This document shows, piece after piece, positions 48,701 through 57,655 of a stretch of 64,000 nucleotides of DNA (its first letter is position 1; every line of letters begins with the position of its first letter). The stretch comes from Mytilus californianus (lineage: Eukaryota > Mollusca > Bivalvia > Mytilida > Mytilidae). Made by a program: the position numbers and the translations under genes. The notes under the pieces were generated by a model. That model was given only the letters and a program-made list of their open reading frames with translations. It was not told where the DNA came from and searched no databases. Location of the stretch: positions 69,089,558-69,153,557 of the forward strand of contig NW_026262668.1 of NCBI RefSeq assembly GCF_021869535.1, in the 5' to 3' direction.

Positions 48701-51700
48701 GAAACTAGAAAAAAATGTGTTTTTTGGCCCCTTTTTGGCCCCCAATTCCTAAACGTTTAGGGCAATTACCCCAAAACTCAAACCCAGCTTTCCCTTTGTG
48801 ATATGGAACCTTGTAGTACAATTTCAGAACGATCCATACATATACACACAATTTATTGTCATGAAACTAGAAAAATGCTTGTTTTTTGCCCCTTTTTTGG
48901 CCCCTAATTCCTAAAATTTGGAGGCAATTACCCCAAAAATCAATCCCAGCATTCCTTTAGTGATATGGAACCTTGTGGTACAATGTCAGAGAGATCCATA
49001 CACTAACACACAAGTTATGTCTGGAAGTTACAATAAAATGCTTCGCTGGGTCGCAGCTTGATACGACCCCAGAGGTCGAACCCTGAACAGTTGGGGCAAG
49101 TATGGACACAACATTCAAGCTTGATACAGCTCTGAATTTGGATTGTTATTAAATATTTGACACAGCATAGGTTTCTGACACAGAAAGAATGTGGTCTAAG
49201 AACTTGAATTTTTTTAATTTACCTATTATGGTCCAATGTCCAAAATCAAAATACATGGTTAGATTCAGCATATCAAAGAACCCCATATATTCAATTTTTG
49301 TTAAAATCAAACAAAGTTTAATTTTGGACCCCAACTTGGACAAACTTAAAAACTGGGCCCATAATCAAAAATCTAAACACATGTTTAGATTCAGCATATC
49401 AAAGAACCCCAAGAATTCAATTTTTGCTAAAATCAAACTAAGTTTAATTTTGGACCCTTTGGACCTTAATGTAGACCAATTTAAAAAACGGGACTTAAAA
49501 TTAAAAATCTAAATACACGGTTAGATTTGGAATATCAAAGAACCCCAATAATTCAATTTTTGATGAAATCAAACAAAGTTTAATTTTGGACCCTTTTGAC
49601 CTCAATATGAACCAATTTGATAGCGGGGCCCACAAATAAAAATTCTAAATTCATGGTTAGATTCAGCATATCAAAGAACCCCATATATTCAATTTTTGTT
49701 GAAATCAAAAAAAGTTTAATTTTGGACCCCAACTTGGACCAACTTGAAAACTGGGCCCATAATCAAAAATCTAAACACATGTTTAGATTCAGCATATCAA
49801 AGAACCCCAAGAATTCAATTTTTGTTAAAATCAAACTAAGTTTAATTTTGGACCCTTTGGACCTCAATGAAGACCAATTTAAAAAACGGGACCCAAATTA
49901 AAAATCTAAAAACACGGTTAGATTTGGCATATCAAAGAACCCCAATAATTCAATTTTCGATGAAATCAAACAAAGTTTAATTTTGGACCCTTTTGACCTC
50001 AATATGAACCAATTTGATAGCGGGGCCTACAAATAAAAAATCTAAATACATTGTTAGATTCAGCATATCAAAGAACCTCATATATTCAATTTTTGTTGAA
50101 ATCAAACAAAGTTTAATTTTGGACCCCAATTTGGACCAACTTGAAAACTGGGCCCATAATCAAAAATCTAAATACATGTTTAGATTCAGCATATCAAAGA
50201 ACCCCATATATTCAATTTTTGTTGAAATCAAACAAAGTTTAAATACTGGACCCTATCTTGGACCAACTTGAAAACTGGGCCCATAATCAAAAATCTAAAC
50301 ACATGTTTAGATTCAGCAAATCAAAGAACCCCAAGAATTCAATTTTTGTTAAAATCAAACTAAGTTTAATTTTGGACCCTTTGGACCTTAATGTAGACCA
50401 ATTTAAAAAACAGGACCCAAAATTAAAAACCTAAATACACGGTTAGATTTGGAATATCAAAGAACCCCAATAATTCAATTTTAGATGAAATCAAACAAAG
50501 TTTAATTTTGGACCCTTTTGACCTCAATATGAACCAATTAGATAACGTGGTCCACAAATAAAAAATCTAAATACATGGTTAGATTCAGCATATCAAAGAA
50601 CCCAATATATTCAATTTTTGTTGAAATCAAACAAAGTTTAATTTTGGACCCCAATTTGGACCAACTTGAAAACTGGGCCAAAAATCAAAAATCTAAATAC
50701 ATGTTTAGATTCAGCATATCAAAGAACCCCAAGAATTCAATTTTTGCTAAAATCAAACTAAGTTTAATTTTGGACCCTTTGGACCTTAATGTAGACCAAT
50801 TTAAAAAACGGGACTTAAAATTAAAAATCTAAATACACGGTTAGATTTGGAATATCAAAGAACCCCAATAATTCAATTTTTGATGAAATCAAACAAAGTT
50901 TAATTTTGGACCCTTTTGACCTCAATATGAACCAATTTGATAGCGGGGCCCACAAATAAAAATTCTAAATTCATGGTTAGATTCAGCATATCAAAGAACC
51001 CCATATATTCAATTTTTGTTGAAATCAAAAAAAGTTTAATTTTGGACCCCAACTTGGACCAACTTGAAAACTGGGCCCATAATCAAAAATCTAAACACAT
51101 GTTTAGATTCAGCATATCAAAGAACCCCAAGAATTCAATTTTTGTTAAAATCAAACTAAGTTTAATTTTGGACCCTTTGGACCTCAATGAAGACCAATTT
51201 AAAAAACGGGACCCAAATTAAAAATCTAAAAACACGGTTAGATTTGGCATATCAAAGAACCCCAATAATTCAATTTTCGATGAAATCAAACAAAGTTTAA
51301 TTTTGGACCCTTTTGACCTCAATATGAACCAATTTGATAGCGGGGCCTACAAATAAAAAATCTAAATACATGGTTAGATTCAGCATATCAAAGAACCTCA
51401 TATATTCAATTTTTGTTGAAATCAAACAAAGTTTAATTTTGGACCCCAATTTGGACCAACTTGAAAACTGGGCCCATAATCAAAAATCTAAATACATGTT
51501 TAGATTCAGCATATCAAAAAACCCCATATATTCAATTTTTGTTGAAATCAAACAAAGTTTAAATACTGGACCCTATCTTGGACCAACTTGAAAACTGGGC
51601 CCATAATCAAAAATCTAAACACATGTTTAGATTCAGCAAATCAAAGAACCCCAAGAATTCAATTTTTGTTAAAATCAAACTAAGTTTAATTTTGGACCCT

Positions 51701-54700
51701 TTGGACCTCAATGTAGACCAATTTAAAAAACAGGACCCAAAATTAAAAACCTAAATACACGGTTAGATTTGGAATATCAAAGAACCCCAATAATTCAATT
51801 TTAGATGAAATCAAACAAAGTTTAATTTTGGACCCTTTTGACCTCAATATGAACCAATTAGATAACGTGGTCCACAAATAAAAAATCTAAATACATGGTT
51901 AGATTCAGCATATCAAAGAACCCAATATATTCAATTTTTGTTGAAATCAAACAAAGTTTAATTTTGGACCCCAATTTGGACCAACTTGAAAACTGGGCCA
52001 AAAATCAAAAATCTAAATACATGTTTAGATTCAGCATATCAAAGAACCTCATATATTCAATTTTTGCTAAAATCAAACAAAGTTTAATTTTGGACCCTTT
52101 GGACATTAATGTAGACCAATTTGAAAACTGGACCCAAAATTAAAAATCTAAATACACTGTTAGATTCGGCATAACAAATAAATAAATGTGATCAAAGATT
52201 TTACAAATCTAATGCGCCATACTGTGCAATTAAAGATTACTTCTTGAAATTTTTCAATATTTGAAATTTGAAAAAAAAATAATATTTGAAGAATAATTCT
52301 TTTTAATTTCTGAAATCTGAAATGAGAAAAAATTGGCCCCCCACAATTTCTTTTTATCCCCCCCCCCCCTTTTTTCCCCCAAAAAAATTCTTTCCCTCAA
52401 GATATGGTCATAATCTCAATTCAAATTTCCAATGGAGTTGGCAACCATAATTACCCATTTAAATTTACCATAGTGCTAACTTAATCTATTTTATAATAGA
52501 ATTAATAAAAATAAAGTGTCAAATCTTTCATATGGATTTTTTTGTAAAAAAAAAAGATGAAAACATTTGCAGATATTTTTACTGGTCTTCCTTTATAAAT
52601 ATGCATTTCTTTAAACATAATTTAAAAGCAGTGTAAGGGAAGTAACCAAAACGTTGTATTTGGATTACCTCCCTTACACTGTTTTAGATTATCTTTATTG
52701 TTCATTAACCATTACTTTATACATAATTTAAAAGCAGTGTAAGGGAGATAATTTCAATGATGTATTTGATTTATCTCCCTTACACTGCTTTAAATTATGT
52801 TTTGTACTAAAGTATTTGTCCATTAACCAGGACAACCTTGTTTTTCCCCCTTTTTTGCCCCTAATTCCTAAACGGTTTGAGCCATAACCCCCCAAAGCAA
52901 ATCCTAACCATCCCTTTGTGGTATGGAAACTTGTAGTATAATTTCAGAGAGATCCATACACCGTTCCACAGTTATTGTCTGGAAACTAGAAAATGCTCAT
53001 TTTTGGCCCCTTTTTGGCCCCTAATTCCTTAACTGTTGGTACCATAACCCCCAAAATCAATCCCAACCTTCCTTTTGTGGTATTTAACCTTATGGTCAAA
53101 TTTCAAAAAGATCCATTCACTTAAACTAAAGTTAGAGTGCGAAAACCAATATGTATTTGGACGACGACGACGCCAACGTCATACCAATATACGACCACAA
53201 AAATTTTTTGCGGTCGTATAAAAATGCTTATTTTTGTCCCCTTTTTGGCCCCCAATTCCTTTACTGTTATTACCATAACCCCCAAAATCAATCCCAACCT
53301 TCCTTTTGTGGTATTGAACCTTGTGGTAAAATTTCATAAAGATCCATTCACTTAAACTAAAGTTAGAGTGCGAAAACCAATGTGTCTTCGGACGACGACG
53401 ACGCCAACGTCATACCAATATACGACCACAAAATTTTTTTTGCGGTTGTATAAAAATTGGTTGATGAGGGAAAACTTTATTCCTTTGGCATGATTCAGTT
53501 TATAAAAATGAATGATATTGGTATGTTATTAATCATTAAAACATTACAAATGATTAATTTAGTTCTTAGGGGTAATGATATTGCATATTTTTGGTATACA
53601 TATTTAACTTGCTATATCAGTTATTTTAACATGTATAAATCAAGATATTTTTTCTTGAAAAGGTTTGAATTTTACAGGTAAATAGAATTACAAGTGACTA
53701 GCAATATAGATTATCAGAGCATTACCTATTATATGACTAACAGGTGTCAAAAGTTTAATCACTAACAACTGTCCCCTAATAAATGTTGACATACAGGGGC
53801 GGATCCAGCCATTTATAAAAGTGGGGGTGAATTTTACAGGTAAATAGAATTACAAGTGACTAGCAATATAGATTATCAGAGCATTACCTATTATATGGCT
53901 AACAGGTGTCAAAAGTTTAATCACTGTAACAACTGTCCCCTAATAAATGTTGACATACAGGGGCAGATCCAGCCATTTATAAAAGGGGGGGTTCCTTACC
54001 CAGGATAAAGCGGGGGTTCCAACTATATGTCCCCATTCAAATGCATTGATCGTCAAAAAAAAGGGGGGGTTCCAACCGCCTGAACCACCCCCTGGATCCG
54101 CCACTGACATAAAAGTGATTTCTGAAGATTGTTTTAAACAATGAATTAATTCCTGACTATTCAACAGCATGATAAAAATCTTCTAAATGCAGGAAATTTT
54201 TTTTTTAATAAACATGACAAGTATATAACATATATATGTATAAAACCAATTTAAAAATTTTTTTTTTTTAATTGCATCTTTCAAAATAACTGTCAAGAAA
54301 ACCAGATGTTATATAGTCTCTTTTAAGTGACTGACTTCATATGGTGTTAATAACTATATCTGTTGTATGATTAAATTAATATTTGATAAATCTTCATTAA
54401 ACCATGTTCATGAACTAATTAATTGTGACTTCTTGTCTTAGTACAATGTAGTAAATAAGTGACTTTCTGCCTTGTGACTATATCTATCCATTTACCTTTA
54501 TGTTTTTATATTAAAGTCCTATCAAAAATTCAATTGACCAGTATTAGCCAGTATTTCCCGGTATTTACCGCCGGCATGTCAATACTAGTATTGACTGCTT
54601 TTTTGCCAACCTTGTTTTACACCCAAATAAATTTACAAAAATAGGCATTCAATTCTTAATTAATATATATATATATTGCACAACAGACCACACAAGGTCT

Positions 54701-57626
54701 GGATAGCCTGACTTGGTACAGGCACTAAACAATGTGGTGGGGCTAACCAGTTTCATCAAACATAACATCCATCCATTTTAATTTGGGAATTATAACAAAC
54801 CTCTTCTTCACTTAGTTCTCCTGCTCTCTTGGAAATGTCAACATCAGCCTTTTTACATACAACATTGGCATAACGCCTACCGATACCCTGGAACAATAAA
54901 TCACTTCAATGTTATCTTTTTCATAAGTTATACAAATTAGATCAACTCTTATAATTGTCAACAATTCTGTGAAAAGTTGTTTCATGGAAAAGTCTTAGTT
55001 AAAAAAAGATTTTCCTGAAAAACAAAACGCATTTAACGTGTACATATCTAGTGGCTGCATGGGTTAAAAAATCCACAAGCCTGACGCCCAGGACTAAAGC
55101 ATTTGCGCCTCAGGCAATCAATACTTGTCATCAATATGCCCAACGACCTAGTAAAAAAAGTTCTAGGTGTTACCAAAATAATAAAGAAAATCCCTTCATC
55201 ACTATTATTGTCTTGTATGATGCATTGATTGATATGACCTGTTACTTAGTAAAAAGGATTTAGCCTTTCAGAAATTCTTCAAAAATGCTAACTATACCAC
55301 TGATACCTTTATCTAACGTTCATTTCAAGTAACTATTTAAACTCAATTGTGCTTTGAAAGCGTACTCAAGATTTCTCGTGTCAATCTTTGTGTTTTACCA
55401 TTGTCAACATACGGTATTAGGAAACATGCTTTCATTTATTTAAAAACCAGTTGTTGGCATGACACGGGTTATGTTCTTCTCGTATATGTTATGATGGTAT
55501 GATACTAAACCCCTAACGGGAAGGATTGTGCCTGATATTCATATGATGAAGACATAATCTTTCAATCAGTTTAATTGAAGTCTGGAGCTGGCATGTCAGT
55601 TAACTGCTAGTAGTCTGTTGTTATTTATGTATTATTGTCATTTTGTTTATTTTCTTTGGTTACATCTTCTGACATCAGACTCGGACTTCTCTTGAACTGA
55701 ATTTTAATGTGCGTATTGTTATGCGTTTACTTTTCTACATTGGCTAGAGGTATAGGGGGAGGGTTGAGATCTCATAAACATGTTTAACCCCGCCGCATTT
55801 TTGCGCCTGTCCCAAGTCAGGAGCCTCTAGCCTTTGTTAGTCTTGTATTATTTTTAATTTTAGTTTCTTGTGTACAATTTGGAGTTTAGTATGGCGTTCA
55901 TTATCACTGAACTAGTATATATATTTGTTTAGGGGCCAGCTGAAGGACGCCTCCGGGTGCGGGAATTTCTCGCTGCATTGAAGACCTGTTGGTGGCCTTC
56001 TGCTGTTGTCTGTTCTGTGGTCGGGTTGTTGTCTCTTTGACACATTCCCCATTTCCATTCTCAATTTTATTTCATAGAGAAAGTACAATTCCGACAGTGT
56101 GATATTACATTAATAAAAGAGTCTAAGGCAGATTTTAGTACACTTATATTGAACATTTCGTATCATGCACTGTCAATTTAACAGATTACGTCAGAACAAA
56201 TTAAATATCAAAAATCTGAAGTTCAATATCGTTTTTTTTGTCAATCATTGTTATGATGCCAACATTTTTACAATGATTTCCTTTGTTACTAAGTCTTACA
56301 GGATTGGAATCTGAATCAAAAGAAAATGTCCAGCTTACTCTAATAATTGTTAGCACAGGCTAGCAGTTCTATCAACAGGACTAGTAAAATCCTGCTACCA
56401 ATAAGGCTAGTGAGCTGTAACAAAAATTTTTAACTCCTGGGATGCTAGGCCTTTAAACTTTTCCAACTGCACAGGTTTGTCTGTACTCAGAATAGAGTTA
56501 TTTTAAGGTGTAAAAACAGCAATTTTTGTCCAATTGTTATGATGAACCTTAGTTAAAGGATTATACCTCAATTCATGTACATTCACCATTTGACATATAA
56601 TTAGACCAATATTGACAAAATAATTGAGGTATTATGTATTTATCACAATTTTTTTTCTCCAAGATATTCGAGCATCCTTTTGCATGTACAATACTAAAAA
56701 ATTCAAACCAGAAGTGAATGTCCTGTTCTTTTTCAGTTGGACCAGGCAAAAAGGCAATATTAACTCATGATTTATATCAACAGGGCAACAGCATCAGTAT
56801 TGTACATGCTGAATTATCTGTACAAGGGCTCATATGATATTATTAGGTCATACTAATGCTTACCTTGATGGCAGTCATTGCGAACATAATGTTCCTGCGA
56901 CCATCAATATTCGTATTCATAATACGAAGAATGTGTTGAAACTTCTCTGGCAGTATCAATGCCTTAAAAATATACAAATTTCTGTTTAAAACATAAATTT
57001 TGTCTGATTGTTATTATCTGCTCTTATTGTTAGTGTTTGCCAATTAATATATACATGTATTTATCTTTATCCGTGCAACTCAACCCACATATATGAAAAT
57101 ATAACATTTTTTATCCAAAATAAAATAATAGACAACTACTCAAACATTTGATCCAGTCCTGAACTAGACACTAGCTACGGGACTCAAATACAGCAAGGTG
57201 GTAGACCTTCATCAATGACCAGGGCTAGACTATCAGTTTATTTCCTATCATTATCAATTAAGATATATGATTTGAAAATGGATAAATCTGTTGGAATCTT
57301 TAAATCAAGATGAATCAATAGATTTTAATCACAATTAAACAACAGCATATAGGAATCTATTAATTCCGACTCTTGAGCAATATTGCGGTGTTTCATTTTT
57401 CGGGGTATAAATAAAGTTGTCAGGTCGTTTGTTCAGAACCACTGGACCCCCTGTTTTTATCCAATGTAGAATCTCTCTGCCTGAACCCTGTACACAATTT
57501 ATTCAGAAAACACATTAATTATTAATTGAGGAAGGGTTTCTCATGAAAACCAGCTATGGATGATTTCTAATTAATCGAAGTACGATGGATATATTTCGGA
57601 TAAGTTAGCACTATCTATCTAACCAT
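38179..57626 (-). CDS. 40S ribosomal protein S18 (uS13), complete, five coding exons
   Basis: RPS18 sits in the head of the small ribosomal subunit, helps form the intersubunit bridge with the large subunit and reaches toward P-site tRNA with its basic C-terminal tail. Minus-strand exons 57626-57624, 56962-56864, 54887-54801, 39115-38922 and 38254-38179 join in frame to exactly 152 residues, the human length. Recognisable blocks include [71 protein letters not shown] and the tail [16 protein letters not shown] + AKKK. All four introns are GT-AG. Intron 3 is 15.7 kb and packed with nested mobile elements, unusual for a gene of this class. Divergent neighbour: VPS52. Confidence 0.97.
38255..38921 (-). 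other. RPS18 intron 4
   Basis: 667 bp, GTAAGT...TTTCAG. I looked for a C/D-box snoRNA, a common passenger of ribosomal protein introns, and saw none with paired boxes. Confidence 0.6.
38922..39115 (-). CDS. RPS18 exon 4
   Basis: 194 nt after TTTTAG, starting IEKVITIM and ending HYWG with donor GTAAGT. Contains the conserved [15 protein letters not shown] block. Ends two bases into a Gly codon completed by exon 5. Confidence 0.97.
39558..40495 (+). mobile_element. Helentron-like element, family F3 (complete, 0.94 kb)
   Basis: Header ATAAACTGCTTCGCTGAGCG with GATACGCCCACAGAGG and AACCCTGAACAGTTGGGG, clearly related to F1. A single minisatellite-like TTTCTTGCTGTTGTGCAATA follows. Then come four units of 161 bp (GAGCTTACATCAATA-type start at about 39865, 40026, 40187 and 40347), a GACGACAGACAGACGGATGG-type run, and the hairpin ending ACGGGCGTATAAAA. 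The header has TACGCCC where F1 has TACGACC, and the 3' arm has GGGCGTA where F1 has GGTCGTA, so complementarity is kept. Confidence 0.82.
41430..42340 (+). repeat. R1 array of the outer F1 copy, three-monomer period of 397 bp
   Basis: Three monomer types alternate: A of 126 bp (ATATATTCAATTTTTGTTGA), B of about 135 bp (AATTTTTGTTAAAATCAAAC) and C of about 136 bp (TTTTTGATGAAATCAAAC). The trimer recurs after 397 bp (open frames at 41512 and 41909). Same-type monomers are nearly identical, the mark of a higher-order repeat. Confidence 0.85.
42540..44570 (+). repeat. R1 array of inner F1 copy 1
   Basis: About 15 monomers sharing GATTCAGCATATCAAAGAAC and GTTTAATTTTGGACCC. Monomer types are mixed (A-A-B-C and A-B-C orders), so the trimer is less regular than in the outer copy. 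Confidence 0.85.
44630..44860 (+). repeat. 39-bp minisatellite of F1 (example: inner copy 1)
   Basis: Units read TTTCTTGCTATTGCGCAATA then CTGTGCAATTGAAGA. The palindromes TTGCGCAA and TTGCACAA lie in each unit. The same block occurs at 34240-34490, 45860-46090 and 47480-47700, about six units each. Confidence 0.88.
45640..45706 (+). repeat. Expanded GAC microsatellite in inner F1 copy 1
   Basis: About 15 uninterrupted GAC triplets near the 3' hairpin; other F1 copies have two to four. The poly-Asp and poly-Ser open frames across it are artefacts. Confidence 0.92.
46227..48543 (+). mobile_element. F1 element, inner copy 2 (complete, 2.3 kb)
   Basis: Header ATAAAATGCTCCGCAGGGCG; R1 array 46440-47400; minisatellite 47480-47700; A/C tract 47810-47870; R2 units 47880-48440; GAC run 48482-48494; hairpin 48513-48543. 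Inserted in the A tract of the outer copy. Its first 1.1 kb is almost identical to the outer copy at a constant offset of about 5,022 bp, so the two are close relatives. Confidence 0.88.
46440..47400 (+). repeat. R1 array of inner F1 copy 2
   Basis: Regular A-B-C trimer of about 397 bp, near identical to 41418-42340. Confidence 0.85.
49230..52170 (+). repeat. R1 array of inner F1 copy 3
   Basis: About 22 monomers, the longest R1 array in the window, dominated by a two-copy 1,320-bp duplication. Confidence 0.85.
49381..52020 (+). repeat. 1,320-bp tandem duplication, about 3 differences
   Basis: 49381-50700 and 50701-52020 match line by line at a fixed 1,320-bp offset. I found differences only at about 50052/51372, 50189/51509 and 50389/51709. 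Each copy holds about ten R1 monomers. Very recent. Confidence 0.9.
52622..52797. repeat. Two adjacent foldback hairpins
   Basis: TTTAAAAGCAGTGTAAGGGA ... TCCCTTACACTG (about 52622-52690) and AATTTAAAAGCAGTGTAAGG ... ACTGCTTTAAATTATG (about 52720-52797) are two near-perfect hairpins of the same family, 30 bp apart. They seem to be small foldback elements inserted in inner F1 copy 3. Confidence 0.8.
53666..53989 (+). repeat. 162-bp tandem duplication capturing a MITE end
   Basis: 53666-53827 and 53828-53989 are near identical (ATTTTACAGGTAAATAGAAT ... CAGGGGC[G/A]GATCCAGCC). The left copy carries only the first 30 or so bases of the MITE at 53958, so duplication came after MITE insertion. Confidence 0.85.
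53958..54106. mobile_element. Small TIR element, CAGNGGCGGAT family
   Basis: Ends CAGGGGCAGATCCAG and CTGGATCCGCCACTG. ACATA flanks both sides (53953-53957 and 54107-54111), a 5-bp duplication as at 16410. 149 bp, non-coding. Confidence 0.82.
54801..54887 (-). CDS. RPS18 exon 3
   Basis: 29 codons after [16 protein letters not shown], then [18 protein letters not shown]. Donor GTTTGT is weaker than consensus and opens the 15.7-kb intron 3. Confidence 0.96.
54888..56863 (-). other. RPS18 intron 2
   Basis: Holds the 0.65-kb mussel repeat at 55420-56075; otherwise nothing recognised. Confidence 0.7.
55420..56075 (+). repeat. High-copy mussel repeat with AACCCCGCCGC block
   Basis: GGTATGATACTAAACCCC, GTCTGGAGCTGGCATGTCAG, GACATCAGACTCGGACTTC, GGGGGAGGGTTGAGATCTC, ATGTTTAACCCCGCC, GGGGCCAGCTGAAGGACGCC and TTGTCTCTTTGACACATTCC in order. 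I know this order from many Mytilus sequences; one block is also present at 12622-12700. Element class not known to me. Confidence 0.75.
56864..56962 (-). CDS. RPS18 exon 2
   Basis: 33 codons after [21 protein letters not shown] ... NTNIDGRRN ... MTAIK, phase 0 at both ends, donor GTAAGC. It lacks its own ATG, so the start must come from exon 1. Confidence 0.96.
56963..57623 (-). other. RPS18 intron 1
   Basis: GTTAGA...TTTTTAAG, 661 bp. A TGATGA near 57209 was checked as a C box but no matching D box was seen. Confidence 0.6.
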
Positions 57627-57655
57627 GTTGAAGATTTAACCGGAAAAGGAAGTTG
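57624..57655 (-). CDS. RPS18 exon 1: 5' UTR plus ATG only
   Basis: On the minus strand ACTTCCTTTTCCGG, a pyrimidine tract like the 5' TOP of ribosomal protein mRNAs, is followed after about 14 nt by CAACATG and then GTTAGA, a usable donor. Only the ATG (57626-57624) is coding. Joined to exon 2 it gives MALILPEKF, aligning residue for residue with the human start without a gap. The exact transcription start (about 57652-57655) is inferred. Confidence 0.75.

Larger units (their letters stand above)
49033..53219 (+). mobile_element. F1 element, inner copy 3 (4.2 kb, modified middle)
   Basis: Header ATAAAATGCTTCGCTGGG with GATACGACCCCAGAGG; the longest R1 array (49230-52170), including a 1,320-bp tandem duplication. 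The minisatellite is reduced to remnants (about 52200-52240); then an A/C tract (52340-52390) and an inserted stretch with two hairpins (52622-52797); then about two R2 units (52850-53130), GAC run (53160-53172) and hairpin ending 53219. Inserted in an R2 unit of the outer copy. Confidence 0.85.
41205..53451 (+). mobile_element. F1 element, outer copy, split into four pieces
   Basis: Pieces 41205-42348 (header, R1 array), 45756-46226 (rest of an R1 monomer, 39-bp minisatellite, A tract), 48544-49032 (A/C tract, R2 units) and 53220-53451 (last R2 unit, GAC run, hairpin) join into one full element in the right order. Each join restores text seen uninterrupted in other copies, for example AAAATCCA|AAAACTAAATACAC. 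Three complete F1 copies sit in the gaps. The end hairpin reads GCGGTTGTAT, one change from the others. Confidence 0.88.
41061..54614. mobile_element. hAT-like TIR element with 8-bp target duplication
   Basis: The ends CAAGGTTGG and CCAACCTTG are inverted repeats, with further inverted similarity for about 100 bp (GGTAAATACC and AATACTGGTCAATTGAA themes). TTTTACAC flanks both sides exactly (41053-41060 and 54615-54622). An 8-bp duplication and CAAGG-type termini are features of the hAT superfamily. The element proper is about 1 kb; the rest is later insertions, chiefly the F1 nest and a small CAGNGGCGGAT element. No transposase is left. Confidence 0.82.
39116..54800 (-). other. RPS18 intron 3, 15.7 kb, filled with mobile elements
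   Basis: Bounded by exons 4 and 3. It holds an F3 element (39558-40495) and a hAT-like element (41061-54614) that contains the nested F1 group. Only about 39116-39557, 40496-41052 and 54623-54800 are not assigned to elements; nothing is recognised in those. Confidence 0.9.

Noticed and set aside
41512-52143. Many open frames of 80-140 codons in the R1 arrays, with repeating protein text (FSISKNP...SLILDP)
   Set aside because: R1 units of 126 and 135 bp are divisible by three, so one stop-free unit stays open over many. Frames occur on both strands, change between copies, and have no splice or start conservation.
41430-52170. CRISPR-like regular repeats
   Set aside because: Units are contiguous, diverged tandem monomers with no unique spacers; the sequence is from an animal genome.
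57150-57230. C/D-box snoRNA in RPS18 intron 1
   Set aside because: A C-box-like TGATGA is present on the minus strand, but no D box with terminal stem at the right distance.
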